Notes under the pieces: generated by a model | What the model was told of the DNA's origin: nothing | Databases searched by the model: none | The model's input: only the letters and a program-made list of their open reading frames with translations | Part shown: piece after piece, positions 25,445 through 34,082 of the stretch | How positions within the stretch are numbered: the first letter of the stretch is position 1 | Layout of the letters: each line of letters opens with the position of its first letter | Translations under genes and position numbers: made by a program | Source of the DNA: JAOPZW01 sp963803375 | Lineage (GTDB): Bacteria; Actinomycetota; Thermoleophilia; Solirubrobacterales; Solirubrobacteraceae | Direction of reading: 5' to 3' | DNA: 64,000 bases | NCBI GenBank assembly: GCA_963803375.1 | Contig: CAWDMB010000008.1 | Coordinates: forward strand, 62,001-126,000

Positions 25445-26482
25445 ATGACGATCATCGACCGTGACCTCGAAACCGCACGGCGCCCGATTCCGTTGACCGT
25501 GCTTACGGGGTTCCTCGGCGCCGGAAAGACGACGTTGCTGAACCGCATCCTGAACGGCGATCATGGCCTTCGCGTGGCCGTGCTGGTCAACGACTTCGGT
25601 TCGGTGAACATCGATTCTGAACTGGTCGTTGGCGTGGAGAGCGATGTGATCAGCCTCGCCAACGGCTGCGTGTGCTGCTCGATCCGTGACGATCTCTCGG
25701 AAGCGATCAAGCAGACGATCGAGCGGCCCGAGCAGCCCGAGTATCTGCTGCTGGAGGCAAGTGGCGTGGCCGAGCCGTCGAGCATCGCGGTGACATTCAC
25801 CGATGACCCGAGCATGCGCGCGCGCGTGCGACTCGACAGCATCACCTGCGTCGTGGACGCTGAGCAACTGTTCGCCGCGCGCGATCTGATGGAGCTCAAG
25901 ATCTGGCAGATCGCGTTCGCCGACCTGCTGGTCCTCAACAAGGTTGACCTCGTCCCGCTGGACCGAATCCGGGAGATCAGGGCCTGGCTAGACGAGCGGA
26001 TCCACCGCTACCGCCTCGTCGAGGCCCGCCACTGCGACGTGCCGCTTGACCTCTTGCTCGGAGTCGGTCGGTTCGATCCCGTGGCATTCCAGCTCGTCGC
26101 GGGGCCGCTGCGGGAGGATGTCTGCAGCGACCCGAGCCGCCACGACGGCCACAGCGAGCACGATCACGCCGACAGCTTCGCCAGGTGGAGCTTCGAGAGC
26201 GACGCCCTGCTCTCACTGGACCAGCTGCGCAAGGCCGCGTCGCGCCTGCCTGCGAGCATCTATCGGGCGAAGGGCGTCGTGTACGCCGCCGAGGCGCCCG
26301 ACCGGCGCGCCGTGCTCCAGGTCGTCGGCAAACGCGTGGACATCTCGCTCGCCGACGAGTGGGGGGCGCGTCCAAGGCGAACGCGGATCGTGGCGATCAG
26401 CAATCAGGACGTGGATCCGCAGGCACTGCAAGACGCGTTCGAGCGTTGCCAGAGCATGCCACCGGCCGGCCGCTTGCGGTAG
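25445..26482 (+). CDS. CobW/COG0523-family metal-chaperone GTPase
   Basis: The 345-residue protein has the G3E GTPase motifs TVLTGFLGAGKTTLLNR (Walker A), the metal motif NGCVCCS (CxCC), LLLEASGVAEPSS (Walker B region) and VLNKVDL (guanine specificity). A His/Asp-rich loop (SRHDGHSEHDHADS) and the CobW C-terminal domain (about residues 250-340, with RAKGVVYAAEAPDRRAVLQVVGKRVD) follow. These proteins deliver zinc or another metal to target enzymes using GTP. The client cannot be told from context. ATG 25445 is clear. It converges with the LuxR-type gene, 16 bp apart. Confidence 0.9.
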   Translation: MTIIDRDLETARRPIPLTVLTGFLGAGKTTLLNRILNGDHGLRVAVLVNDFGSVNIDSELVVGVESDVISLANGCVCCSIRDDLSEAIKQTIERPEQPEYLLLEASGVAEPSSIAVTFTDDPSMRARVRLDSITCVVDAEQLFAARDLMELKIWQIAFADLLVLNKVDLVPLDRIREIRAWLDERIHRYRLVEARHCDVPLDLLLGVGRFDPVAFQLVAGPLREDVCSDPSRHDGHSEHDHADSFARWSFESDALLSLDQLRKAASRLPASIYRAKGVVYAAEAPDRRAVLQVVGKRVDISLADEWGARPRRTRIVAISNQDVDPQALQDAFERCQSMPPAGRLR

Positions 26483-26498
26483 GGGTCGCGGCACGCCC

Positions 26499-28730
26499 TC
26501 AGTGCTCCGCAGTCGGAAGGCCTGGCTGACCGTGCAGGACGCCAAGTGCCTCAAGTCGATCGACGGCGGCCGAACGAGTCGAGGCGTCGAGCTTACGGTA
26601 GATGGAGTCCACGTGGGTCTTGACTGTCGCGCGCGAGAGAAAGACGCGATCGCCGATCTCTCGGAGTGAGAGGTGACTGGCAAGAAACGGCACGAGGCGC
26701 AGCTCCGAAGGCGTGAGTGCCAGCTCTTGCCCGCTGCTCAGCTGCGTGTCGAGGGCGGTGAGCCTGGCGAGCAGCATCCTCGGGTCGGGGTAGTGGGCCA
26801 GCGCCCCGCGCGCAACGTCGGCGAGCTCCAACGCGCCGTCGATGTCGCCGAGGCCGAGGCTCAGCTGCGCGCATCGCAGGCTGATGTCGGCTTCCCACCA
26901 GCGGACGGCGTGCAGCATCGGGAGGATGCGACGGGCGTGCGCGAGCGCCTTGCCCGCCTCGGACAGCAGGCCGTCGTGTTGCAGGACTGTCGCGTGAGCC
27001 GCGTAGGGCGCGACGCTTTGAACGATATGCCGCAGGTCGCTCTCGTCTGTGACCGCGCGCGCGTCGCGGGCCCACTTGCGCGCTCGCCGCCAGTCTCCCG
27101 CGTCCGCGGCCGCCAGTGCCGAGTAGCCGAGGCAGTGGATCGTGTAGTGGTTGAGATCGGGGCGGCCCTTGGCCCGGAGCAGGACCTCCGAGAACGACGC
27201 GATGGCCTCCTCGGGGCGCCCGTCGAGGAGTTGAGCGGTCGCGAGCTGACGCCAGCCGGACATGACCCAGCGGGTTCCTGCGGGTCCCTCGGCGGCGCAC
27301 ACGAACTCGGCGTCGCGAAGCATCTGGGAAACGCCGTCGGCCGCAAGGGTGGCCCGCAGTTTCGCGAGCGAGGACCGGAGCGACGTGGTGCCCTCCGGGG
27401 ACGGCACGTCGAGATCGCCGGCCGCCTCAGCAGCGGCCGCGAGTCGCCACGCTTCCGCGGCGTCGCCCGACAGAAGCGCGGCCCAGGCTCCTGCGAGCGC
27501 GAGCTGCGGGTCGGACGCGATCTCCGCGGGCGTGCACCGCGCTAACCAGCCGCGGATCGTTTCGATCAGCCCTCGCGCGAGGAGCCCTTCGACGCAGGTG
27601 AGAGCGATCCGTCCGGCGCGCGCGAGGTCGCCACATGCGTGGGCGTACTCGAACGCCTCGCCCGGATCGCCGTGGCTGTCGTGCCATGCGGCGGCGCGAC
27701 CGAGGATGCCGGGGATGACCGCGGGCGCCTGCCGGCGCAGCTCCGTCTGCAGGAGCTCGCGGAAGAGGTGGTGGTAGCGGTACCACTCGCCGTCACCCCC
27801 CAGCCGCCTGATGAACAGACTGGAGTGCTCGAGCGTGGCGAGCAGACGGTCGGAGTCCGCGATCTCGAGCGCCGCGTCGCACAGCGCCGGGCTCATGCGT
27901 CGCAGCACCGACGAGGCGAGCAGGAAATGGCGCACATCCGGCGGCTGGGAGTGGACCGCCTCCTCGAGGAGGTAGCCGGCGACCTCGGGCAACCGCGCGA
28001 CCGCGGTCGCGGGTAGGTCACTCGCACCATCGAGCCCCTCCCGGGAGAGCATCGCCAGGGCGATGCCGGCCGCCCAGCCCTCGGTGCGCTCGTGGAGGTC
28101 CTCGACCTGTGTTTCGCTGAGCGTGATGCCGCCGGTCGCGAGCAGCTCCCGCGTCTCGCGCTCATCCAGCCCGAGGTCAGCCGCCCGGACATCGACGACA
28201 CCACCACTCGCGCGCATGCGCGCGAGTGCTATCTCCGGCTCGGAGCGGGTCGCGAGCACGAGCTCCGATCCTCGCGGAATCTCCGTCACGAGGAAGGACA
28301 GGATCGCCAACGAGTGCGGGTGTCTCACCACCTCGAGGTCATCAAGCACCATGAGAAATGGATCGCAGCGCGCGAGCTGTTCCTTCAACAGCGGCAGCAC
28401 GAGATCGTCGATCCGCGGGTTACGAGACTGCAGCTCATGGACGAGCCTGGGTGCGATCGAGGTCAGTCCCTGGAGCGCGTCGACGACGTCGTGGAGGAGG
28501 GCGACGGGGTCGTTGTCAGCGTCCTCGAGCTGAACCCAGCCAGTCGGCCGAGGATCGCTGTCGCTCAGCTGCGCGGCGAGGATCGTCTTCCCGAAGCCCG
28601 CGGGAGCGCAGAGCAGCACAAGTCGGTGATTGCGACCAGCCGCCAGCCTGGCGAGCAGTCGCGACCGTTCGACGATTTCGCGCCTGAACCGCGGCGCCCG
28701 ACGCGCGACGCGGCAGTCAAGTCGCAGGTT
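26499..28730 (-). CDS. Large LuxR/MalT-type ATP-binding regulator with 5' end cut by IS256
   Basis: About 743 codons remain. PRFRREIVERSRLLARL leads into a Walker A loop (CAPAGFGKT), a STAND-type NTPase (FLMVLDDLEVV), winged-helix and TPR-like repeats, and a C-terminal LuxR HTH (LTPSELRLVPFLASHLSLREIGDR...SRATVKTHVDSIYRKL). Such proteins activate transcription on binding a small ligand. The first codons are missing: the frame runs straight out of the IS256 end at 28730/28731. The original start probably lies at about 30207 (MTSQALSAADR...) beyond the element. The open frame continues into IS sequence, so a fusion product started inside the IS is possible. Confidence 0.8.
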   Translation of the reverse strand, partial: NLRLDCRVARRAPRFRREIVERSRLLARLAAGRNHRLVLLCAPAGFGKTILAAQLSDSDPRPTGWVQLEDADNDPVALLHDVVDALQGLTSIAPRLVHELQSRNPRIDDLVLPLLKEQLARCDPFLMVLDDLEVVRHPHSLAILSFLVTEIPRGSELVLATRSEPEIALARMRASGGVVDVRAADLGLDERETRELLATGGITLSETQVEDLHERTEGWAAGIALAMLSREGLDGASDLPATAVARLPEVAGYLLEEAVHSQPPDVRHFLLASSVLRRMSPALCDAALEIADSDRLLATLEHSSLFIRRLGGDGEWYRYHHLFRELLQTELRRQAPAVIPGILGRAAAWHDSHGDPGEAFEYAHACGDLARAGRIALTCVEGLLARGLIETIRGWLARCTPAEIASDPQLALAGAWAALLSGDAAEAWRLAAAAEAAGDLDVPSPEGTTSLRSSLAKLRATLAADGVSQMLRDAEFVCAAEGPAGTRWVMSGWRQLATAQLLDGRPEEAIASFSEVLLRAKGRPDLNHYTIHCLGYSALAAADAGDWRRARKWARDARAVTDESDLRHIVQSVAPYAAHATVLQHDGLLSEAGKALAHARRILPMLHAVRWWEADISLRCAQLSLGLGDIDGALELADVARGALAHYPDPRMLLARLTALDTQLSSGQELALTPSELRLVPFLASHLSLREIGDRVFLSRATVKTHVDSIYRKLDASTRSAAVDRLEALGVLHGQPGLPTAEH

Positions 28731-30118
28731 GTGGTGTAACGCCAGCTCGTCGGCGTTGGTGCTCTTCTCAGGCGGCGAGGGGCAGCATCTCCTCGTTGTT
28801 GTTGATCTGATCGGGATCCTTCTCCTGGTCCAGGGTCGCGTAGAGAACCATTCGCATGCTCTCGTCTGACAGGTAGCGCCGGCCGACGAGCCATTCGTCG
28901 TTTTGCTCAATGAGCAGGGCGCCGGCGAGGCGGATCGCGGCGGCGTCGTTGGGGAAGATCCCGACGACGTCGGAGCGTCGGCCGATCTCGCGGTTGACGC
29001 GCTCAAGCGGGTTGGTCGAGCGCAGCTTGGACCAGTGCGCGGCGGGGAAGGCGTAGAAGGCCAGCAGGTCCTCCTCGGCGTCGGCGAGCAGCCGGGCGAC
29101 CTTCGGGGCGACCGGCTGGAGGCGCTCGATGACGTGGGTGACGCGCTCGCGCGCCTGCTCTTGGTTGTCGGCGTTGAAGACCTCGCGCAGGGCGGCGGAG
29201 ACCAGCCCGCGCTGCGAGGGCCGGCAGTGCTGGTGCATCGCCCTGACGAAGTGCACCGCGCAGCGCTGCCACGGGCAGCCCAGCACGCGGGCGATCGCGG
29301 TCTTCAGGCCCTCGTGATGATCGGAGACCGCCAGCTGGACGCCGTCCAGGCCGCGCGCGCGCAGCGAGCGCAGGAACTCGACCCAGAACGCCTCTGACTC
29401 GACCTCGCCGAGATCGAGGCCGATCACCTCGCGCCGGCCGCTCTCGTGGACGGCGTAGGCGACGACCAGCGCCTTGGAGACCACGCGGCCGTGATCGCGC
29501 ACCTTCAGCTGCTTGGCGTCCAGCCACAGGTACGGGTAGGCGCCCTCCAGCGGGCGGGTGCGGAACGCCTCGACGTGCTCGTCAAGCTCGCAGCACAGGC
29601 GGCTGACGCGGTCCTTGTCCATGCCCTGGATGCCCAGCTGCTCGACGAGCCGGTCGACCTTGCGGGTGCTCACGCCGTTGACGTAGGCCTCCATCACGAC
29701 CGCGACGATCGCCTGCTCACAGCGCCGGCGCGGCTCCAGAAACGACGGGAAGTACGCCGGGCCCGAGCGCACCCTGGGGATCAACAGCTCGAGCTCGCCG
29801 ACCCGCGTCTCCCACGCCCTGGGCCGGTAGCCGTTGCGGTGCGCAACCCGGTCGGGCGAGCGCTCGCCGTGCTCGGCGCCAACCCGCGCGGAGACCTCGG
29901 CCTCCATCAGCGCACGGGCAACCAGCGCGACCGCCTCGCGCAACACATCGCCGTGCTCGCCGCCCATCACCTGGGCGACAACATCGGCAGGGGTCATCAT
30001 CCGGCTCTCGGCCATCGTGGTGCTTCCTTCCGTCGATCGACTGGTATCGACCGACGAGTTGGACGCCGCGGTGGCCGACCCTTCCTTCGGCGGGCCTACC
30101 ACGCGCCCGTTACACCAC
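28731..30118 (-). mobile_element. IS256-family insertion sequence
   Basis: The element is about 1388 bp. It is bounded by the inverted 10-mer GTGGTGTAAC at 28731-28740 and its complement at 30109-30118, and contains one intact transposase. I see no convincing 8-9 bp target duplication in the flanks (CGCAGGTT left, CTCTACCG right). It sits inside the 5' end of the LuxR/MalT-type regulator gene. Confidence 0.75.
28768..30015 (-). CDS. IS256 family transposase (Mutator-like DDE)
   Basis: The 415-residue transposase has the family order: an N-terminal helical region (VGAEHGERSPDRVAHRNGYRPRAWETRVGELELLIPRVR) and a DDE domain with YLWLDAKQLKVRD (first Asp), LAVSDHHEGLKTAI (second Asp) and STNPLERVNREIGRR (Glu). 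The CAVHFVRAM segment is typical. The length is normal and the frame intact. The ATG at 30013-30015 fits a GGAAG ribosome site; the open frame continues upstream to 30102 without family similarity. Confidence 0.93.
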   Translation of the reverse strand: MAESRMMTPADVVAQVMGGEHGDVLREAVALVARALMEAEVSARVGAEHGERSPDRVAHRNGYRPRAWETRVGELELLIPRVRSGPAYFPSFLEPRRRCEQAIVAVVMEAYVNGVSTRKVDRLVEQLGIQGMDKDRVSRLCCELDEHVEAFRTRPLEGAYPYLWLDAKQLKVRDHGRVVSKALVVAYAVHESGRREVIGLDLGEVESEAFWVEFLRSLRARGLDGVQLAVSDHHEGLKTAIARVLGCPWQRCAVHFVRAMHQHCRPSQRGLVSAALREVFNADNQEQARERVTHVIERLQPVAPKVARLLADAEEDLLAFYAFPAAHWSKLRSTNPLERVNREIGRRSDVVGIFPNDAAAIRLAGALLIEQNDEWLVGRRYLSDESMRMVLYATLDQEKDPDQINNNEEMLPLAA

Positions 30119-30575
30119 CTCTACCGACATGACCCGCGGCGAGTGCTATCGCAAGGATCCACACCGCGCAAACGGTCAGCGGCACTGAGAGCTTGTGAAG
30201 TCATGCGATACGTCTGCGCAGCTTCCACGACCGATTGGGCTTCACGCGTACCGGGCCCCGCCGGCGGTCGCATGCTCTCTGGACGGCGCTTCATGCCCCG
30301 CCGGCCCGGATCGTCGTCTGAGCAGCCAGCTCGCCGCCGTCGTCAGGGCGAGCCGCGTCGTCCGCGTTCCGCGAACTTGTCTGAGTGAGCGCATCCGGTC
30401 CACGCGACGCTAGCCAGGGCTCAGAAGCCAAGTCAAGCCTGAACCCCGCTCGGACGTGAGGGCATAGTGCGCCTCCGAGGACCGCCGGCGGCCTCGCGAA
30501 GGTCGTCTCACCTTCAGGCCGAATCGGGACGCCCCGTCACCAAGCGCCAGCCTGACCCGCATCTACGATCGCGCC
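30119..30575. repeat. Segment matching 15062-15810 (regulator head flank and repeats)
   Basis: No gene is supported in these 457 bp. The left part (to about 30210) is the displaced 5' flank of the regulator: minus-strand MTSQALSAADRLRGVDPCDS. The rest matches the 15170-15540 repeat in blocks. It ends with the 40-bp exact repeat at 30533-30572, which abuts the next gene's start. Confidence 0.6.
30533..30572. repeat. 40-bp exact repeat, copy 2
   Basis: This segment is identical to 15062-15101. It ends three bases before the GTG at 30576, so it forms the immediate upstream region of the MgtE-N/PRC gene and may include its promoter or ribosome site. Confidence 0.8.
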
Positions 30576-31502
30576 GTGCCCGGGTCACAGACCGAGAGCC
30601 GCTACCTGCGCTTCAGCGACATCGCGGGCACGCCCGTGCACGATCTGCGCGGGCGTCGCGTCGGCCGCGTCGCCGACCTCGCCGTCCGGCTCGACGATGC
30701 CTTTCCGTCCGTCGAGGCTGTGCTCGTGCGACCGGGTCGGCGCAGCGCCCCCGTCGCGATCGCGGTCGAGCGCTTCACCGAGATAGGCCCGGGGCGCACG
30801 GTGCTCGACGCACCGTTCCCGGTGGTCGGCGCCGACACTGTCGGGCTCCTGCTGCTGGGACGCGATGTGCTCGACGTGCAGATCGTTGACACCGCCAGGC
30901 GCAAGCTCGCTCGCGTCGGCGAGGTCGACGTCGCCTGGGACGAGGGCGTGCTGCGCGTCGTCGCGGTGGACGTCGGCTGGCGCGCGATCCTCTGGCGCCT
31001 GGGCCTGCGGCCGCTCGCGTGCCGCACGTCGCGGGATGCGATCGACTGGGCGGGCGTGCACCTGACGAGCGGGCCCGGGCATCCGTTGCAGCTCGCGTCG
31101 ACCGCCGCCGCCGTGCATCACCTCGACCCGGCGGAACTCGCGGAGCTGCTCGCGCGGCTGCCGACGGCGCGTGGAGCCGAGGTGCTGGACACGATCGAGG
31201 GCGCTCGCGCCGCCGCGGCGCTCGCTGCCGTGCACCCGCAGCTCGGCGCCGACCTCGTCGAGGTCCTGGCGCCCGAGCGGGCACTGGCGCTGCTCGGCCA
31301 GATGCCGGACGACGAGGCGGCCGATGCGCTGCGCGAGACCGACGAGCGGCGCCGAGCGAGCCTCCTGGCCGCCATCGACGACGTTCGTGCTCAGCGGTTG
31401 CGTGAAGCGATCGGACGCCCACGGCGTCCGGTCGCCGGTAAGCCGCGGCCGCCGCGTCGCTACTGGCACGTCCTCCGCGGGCACGCCGGGTTCTGGCGGT
31501 GA
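30576..31502 (+). CDS. PRC-barrel plus MgtE N-domain regulatory protein
   Basis: The 308-residue soluble protein has a PRC-barrel-like first half (about 1-160: LRFSDIAGTPVHDLRGRRVGRVADLAV and later LLLGRDVLDVQIVDTARRKLARVGEVDV). A helical MgtE intracellular N-domain follows (about 185-280: LDPAELAELLARLPTARGAEVLDTIEG...LEVLAPERALALLGQMPDDEAADAL). In MgtE channels that domain senses Mg2+. Its stop overlaps the GTG start of the NRAMP-like gene (GTGA), so the two are translationally coupled, and this protein probably acts as a detached cytosolic sensor or gate for the transporter. Confidence 0.75.
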   Translation: MPGSQTESRYLRFSDIAGTPVHDLRGRRVGRVADLAVRLDDAFPSVEAVLVRPGRRSAPVAIAVERFTEIGPGRTVLDAPFPVVGADTVGLLLLGRDVLDVQIVDTARRKLARVGEVDVAWDEGVLRVVAVDVGWRAILWRLGLRPLACRTSRDAIDWAGVHLTSGPGHPLQLASTAAAVHHLDPAELAELLARLPTARGAEVLDTIEGARAAAALAAVHPQLGADLVEVLAPERALALLGQMPDDEAADALRETDERRRASLLAAIDDVRAQRLREAIGRPRRPVAGKPRPPRRYWHVLRGHAGFWR

Positions 31503-32722
31503 GACGCCACACGCGCCTGGCTGCGCTGCTCGCTGTCATCGGTCCCGGTCTGCTCGCCGGGCTCTCCGATGACGACCCGCCCGGAATCACGACGTACTCG
31601 ATCCTCGGGGCCGAGCACGGCTACACCCTGCTGTGGGTCGTCACGGCCTCGACGGTCGCGCTCGTGATCTTCCACGAGCTCGGCGCGCGCATGGGCATCG
31701 TCACCGGCCAGGGGCTGATCGGGCTGATCCGCCAACGCTACGGCGTGCGCTGGACCGCCGTGGCCCTGCTCGCGCTCGTCGGCGCGAACCTCGGCACGCT
31801 GTGCGGGCAGTTCGCCGGAATCGCCGCCGCACTCGGGCTGGCCGGCATCCCCCGCGGCATCGGCGTGCCCGTCGCGGCGGCCGCCGTATCGACGCTCGTG
31901 TTGCGCGGATCTTTTCGCCGCGTCGAGCACGTCCTGCTGGTTCTCAGCGCGGTGTTCGTCGCGTACATCGTGGCGGCGTTCCTCGCTCACCCGGACTGGC
32001 GGGCAGCCGCGCGCGGCCTCGTGGTCCCAACCGCTCCCGACAGCCGAGACGCAGCGCTGGCGGCCGTTGCGACGATCGGGACGACACTTGCGCCCTGGGG
32101 CCTGGCGTTCATCCAGTCGTACGTCGTCGACAAGCGTCTGCGCCCCCGCGACCTGAGACTCGAACGCGTCGACGTCGTGCTGGGCGCCGTGCTCACGGGC
32201 GTGATCGCGGTGTTCGTCGTGATCGCGTGCGCCTCGACCCTGGGCGCCGGCGGCGTCAGCATCGACGATGCCGGCGATGCGGCCGGGGCCCTGGAGCCGG
32301 TGGCCGGCTCCGCGGCGTCGGCGCTGTTCGGTGTCGGGCTGCTGGGATCGGGTCTGCTCGCGGCGTCGGTGCTGCCGCTGTCGACCGCCTACTCGGTCAC
32401 GGACGCCGCCGGGTCCGAGGCCCAGCTCGACGACCCGTTCGGCGAGGCGCGGCTCTTCTACGGGTCGTTCGCTGCGATCGTCGCCGTCGCGGTCGTCGTG
32501 GTGTGCATCCCTGGCACCCCGCTGATCCCGATCCTGTTTCTCAGCCAGGCACTCAACGCGGTCCTGCTGCTACCGCTGATCATCTTCATGCGCGCGCTCG
32601 GCCGCGACCGCCGCCTCATGGGCGAGCACGCGCTCGGACGAACGGGATCGGCCGCGACGGCCGCGACCGTTGGGCTCATCGCAGCGAGCATCCTGACGAC
32701 CGTCGCGCTCTCATTCCCCTGA
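31499..32722 (+). CDS. NRAMP-family divalent metal transporter (non-canonical motif type)
   Basis: The 407-residue membrane protein has about 11 transmembrane segments and the NRAMP fold. TM1 carries GLSDDDPPGITTYS, where canonical Mn/Fe transporters have DPGN. TM6 carries APWGLAFIQSYVVDK, where canonical members have a metal-binding Met (MPH or APH). The lack of that Met and the DDDPPG motif resemble NRAMP-related Mg2+ transporters. With the MgtE-type partner upstream, Mg2+ or Mn2+ is the likely substrate; this is inference. The start is the GTG at 31499, overlapping the upstream TGA. Confidence 0.85.
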   Translation: MRRHTRLAALLAVIGPGLLAGLSDDDPPGITTYSILGAEHGYTLLWVVTASTVALVIFHELGARMGIVTGQGLIGLIRQRYGVRWTAVALLALVGANLGTLCGQFAGIAAALGLAGIPRGIGVPVAAAAVSTLVLRGSFRRVEHVLLVLSAVFVAYIVAAFLAHPDWRAAARGLVVPTAPDSRDAALAAVATIGTTLAPWGLAFIQSYVVDKRLRPRDLRLERVDVVLGAVLTGVIAVFVVIACASTLGAGGVSIDDAGDAAGALEPVAGSAASALFGVGLLGSGLLAASVLPLSTAYSVTDAAGSEAQLDDPFGEARLFYGSFAAIVAVAVVVVCIPGTPLIPILFLSQALNAVLLLPLIIFMRALGRDRRLMGEHALGRTGSAATAATVGLIAASILTTVALSFP

Positions 32723-32803
32723 CCGGGCGCGTGACAAGGCGCAGCGCCGCCTCGGACGAGGATCGGCAGCGAGCAAGCCGCGTTCCCCGCCGCAGGCTGC
32801 GGT

Positions 32804-34075
32804 TCAGAGGCGCAGCGAGCTGTCGACGGCGATCGTCGGGGCGCGGCGCTCGCTGGGCATGTCGCGCAGCACCCACAGCCCCGAGGCGGCGGTGAGCGCG
32901 GCGACGAGCGTGATCGCGCCGCCATATCCGAGCGCGTCGGCGACGGCGCCGGCGATCAGCGCGCCGAGCGCGTAGCCCATGTCGCGCCAGAAGCGGTACA
33001 CGCCGACGACGGCCGCGCGGGCGACCGGGGAGACCGCATCGGACATCGCTGCGATCAGGGTCGGGTACACCAGCGCGGTGCCGAGGCCCAGCAGCGCGGC
33101 GGCGCCGGTCGCGATCGCGACGGCGCCGGCGCTGAGCGCGAGCGCTGCCAGCGCGGCGGCCTGGGTGAGCATGCCGGCGACGATCAGCGGCTTGCGTCCG
33201 ACGGTGTCTGACCAGGCGCCGGTGGCGATCTGGGTGACGCTCCAGACGCCGGGATACACCGCGGCGACCAGCCCGATCCCGACGACGTCGGCACCGTGGG
33301 CGGCGAGGTAGAGCGGTAGCAGGCCCCAGGCGAGGCCGTCGTTGAGGTTGTTCACGAGTCCGGCCTGCGAGCACGAGCGCAGCGCCGGCACCCGGTAGCT
33401 GGCGCGCGCGAACGCCTCACCCAGGCGCGGCGGCGCGCCGTCGGCTCCGGGATCGTGGCGGGTCTGCTCGAGCGCGACGTGCGCGGCCGTGTCGCGCACG
33501 AGCAGCGACGAGATCAGCAGCCCGGCGACCGCGATCGCGGCGGCGCCGGCGACCAGCACGTCGCGCGCGGCGAACTCGGCCGCCAGCAAGCCGCTCACCC
33601 CGGCGGCGAGCGCGACGCCGCCGTAGCCGGCCGCCTCGTTGAGCCCGAGCGCCAGGCCTCGCCGCTTGGGTCCGACGAGGTCGATCTTCATGACCACGGT
33701 CATCGACCACGCCAGGCCCTGGTTGATGCCGAGCAGGACGTTGGCGGCGACGATCCACGCCCAGCTGGGGGCCGTCGCGATCAGCACGGGAATCGGCAGC
33801 GCGACCGCCCAGCCGGTGATCAGCAACCGCCGGCGCCCTGCGCGCTGCGCGAGCGCGCCGGCGCCGAGGTTGGTCAGCGCCTTGGCCATCCCGAAGGCGA
33901 CGATGAAGGACAGCACCGCGGCGCTGGAGGCCAGGTGGAAGTCCTGGCGGCCGAGGAGCGGCAACGTCGAGCGCTCGAGGCCGACCATCGCGCCGACGAA
34001 CGCGTTGACGAGCACCAGCAACGAGAACTGCGTGATGTTCTCGCGCAGCCCGAGCCGCACGCGGGCGGCGCTCAC
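32804..34075 (-). CDS. MFS transporter
   Basis: The protein of about 423 residues has 12 predicted membrane segments and the major-facilitator loop motif between TM2 and TM3 (GALAQRAGRRRLLITGW), with a related copy in the second half (GAWSDTVGRKPLIVAGM). Start GTG 34075 lies 7 bp after the stop of the persulfide-dioxygenase-like gene, so the two form an operon divergent from the ArsR-rhodanese regulator. It may export a sulfur compound or metal sensed by that regulator; the substrate is not shown by sequence. Confidence 0.85.
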   Translation of the reverse strand: MSAARVRLGLRENITQFSLLVLVNAFVGAMVGLERSTLPLLGRQDFHLASSAAVLSFIVAFGMAKALTNLGAGALAQRAGRRRLLITGWAVALPIPVLIATAPSWAWIVAANVLLGINQGLAWSMTVVMKIDLVGPKRRGLALGLNEAAGYGGVALAAGVSGLLAAEFAARDVLVAGAAAIAVAGLLISSLLVRDTAAHVALEQTRHDPGADGAPPRLGEAFARASYRVPALRSCSQAGLVNNLNDGLAWGLLPLYLAAHGADVVGIGLVAAVYPGVWSVTQIATGAWSDTVGRKPLIVAGMLTQAAALAALALSAGAVAIATGAAALLGLGTALVYPTLIAAMSDAVSPVARAAVVGVYRFWRDMGYALGALIAGAVADALGYGGAITLVAALTAASGLWVLRDMPSERRAPTIAVDSSLRL

Positions 34076-34082
34076 CGGTGGC

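Noticed and set aside
28723..30126. Target-site duplication around the IS256 element
   Set aside because: The 8-9 bases outside the GTGGTGTAAC ends (CGCAGGTT and CTCTACCG) do not match, so no duplication can be claimed.
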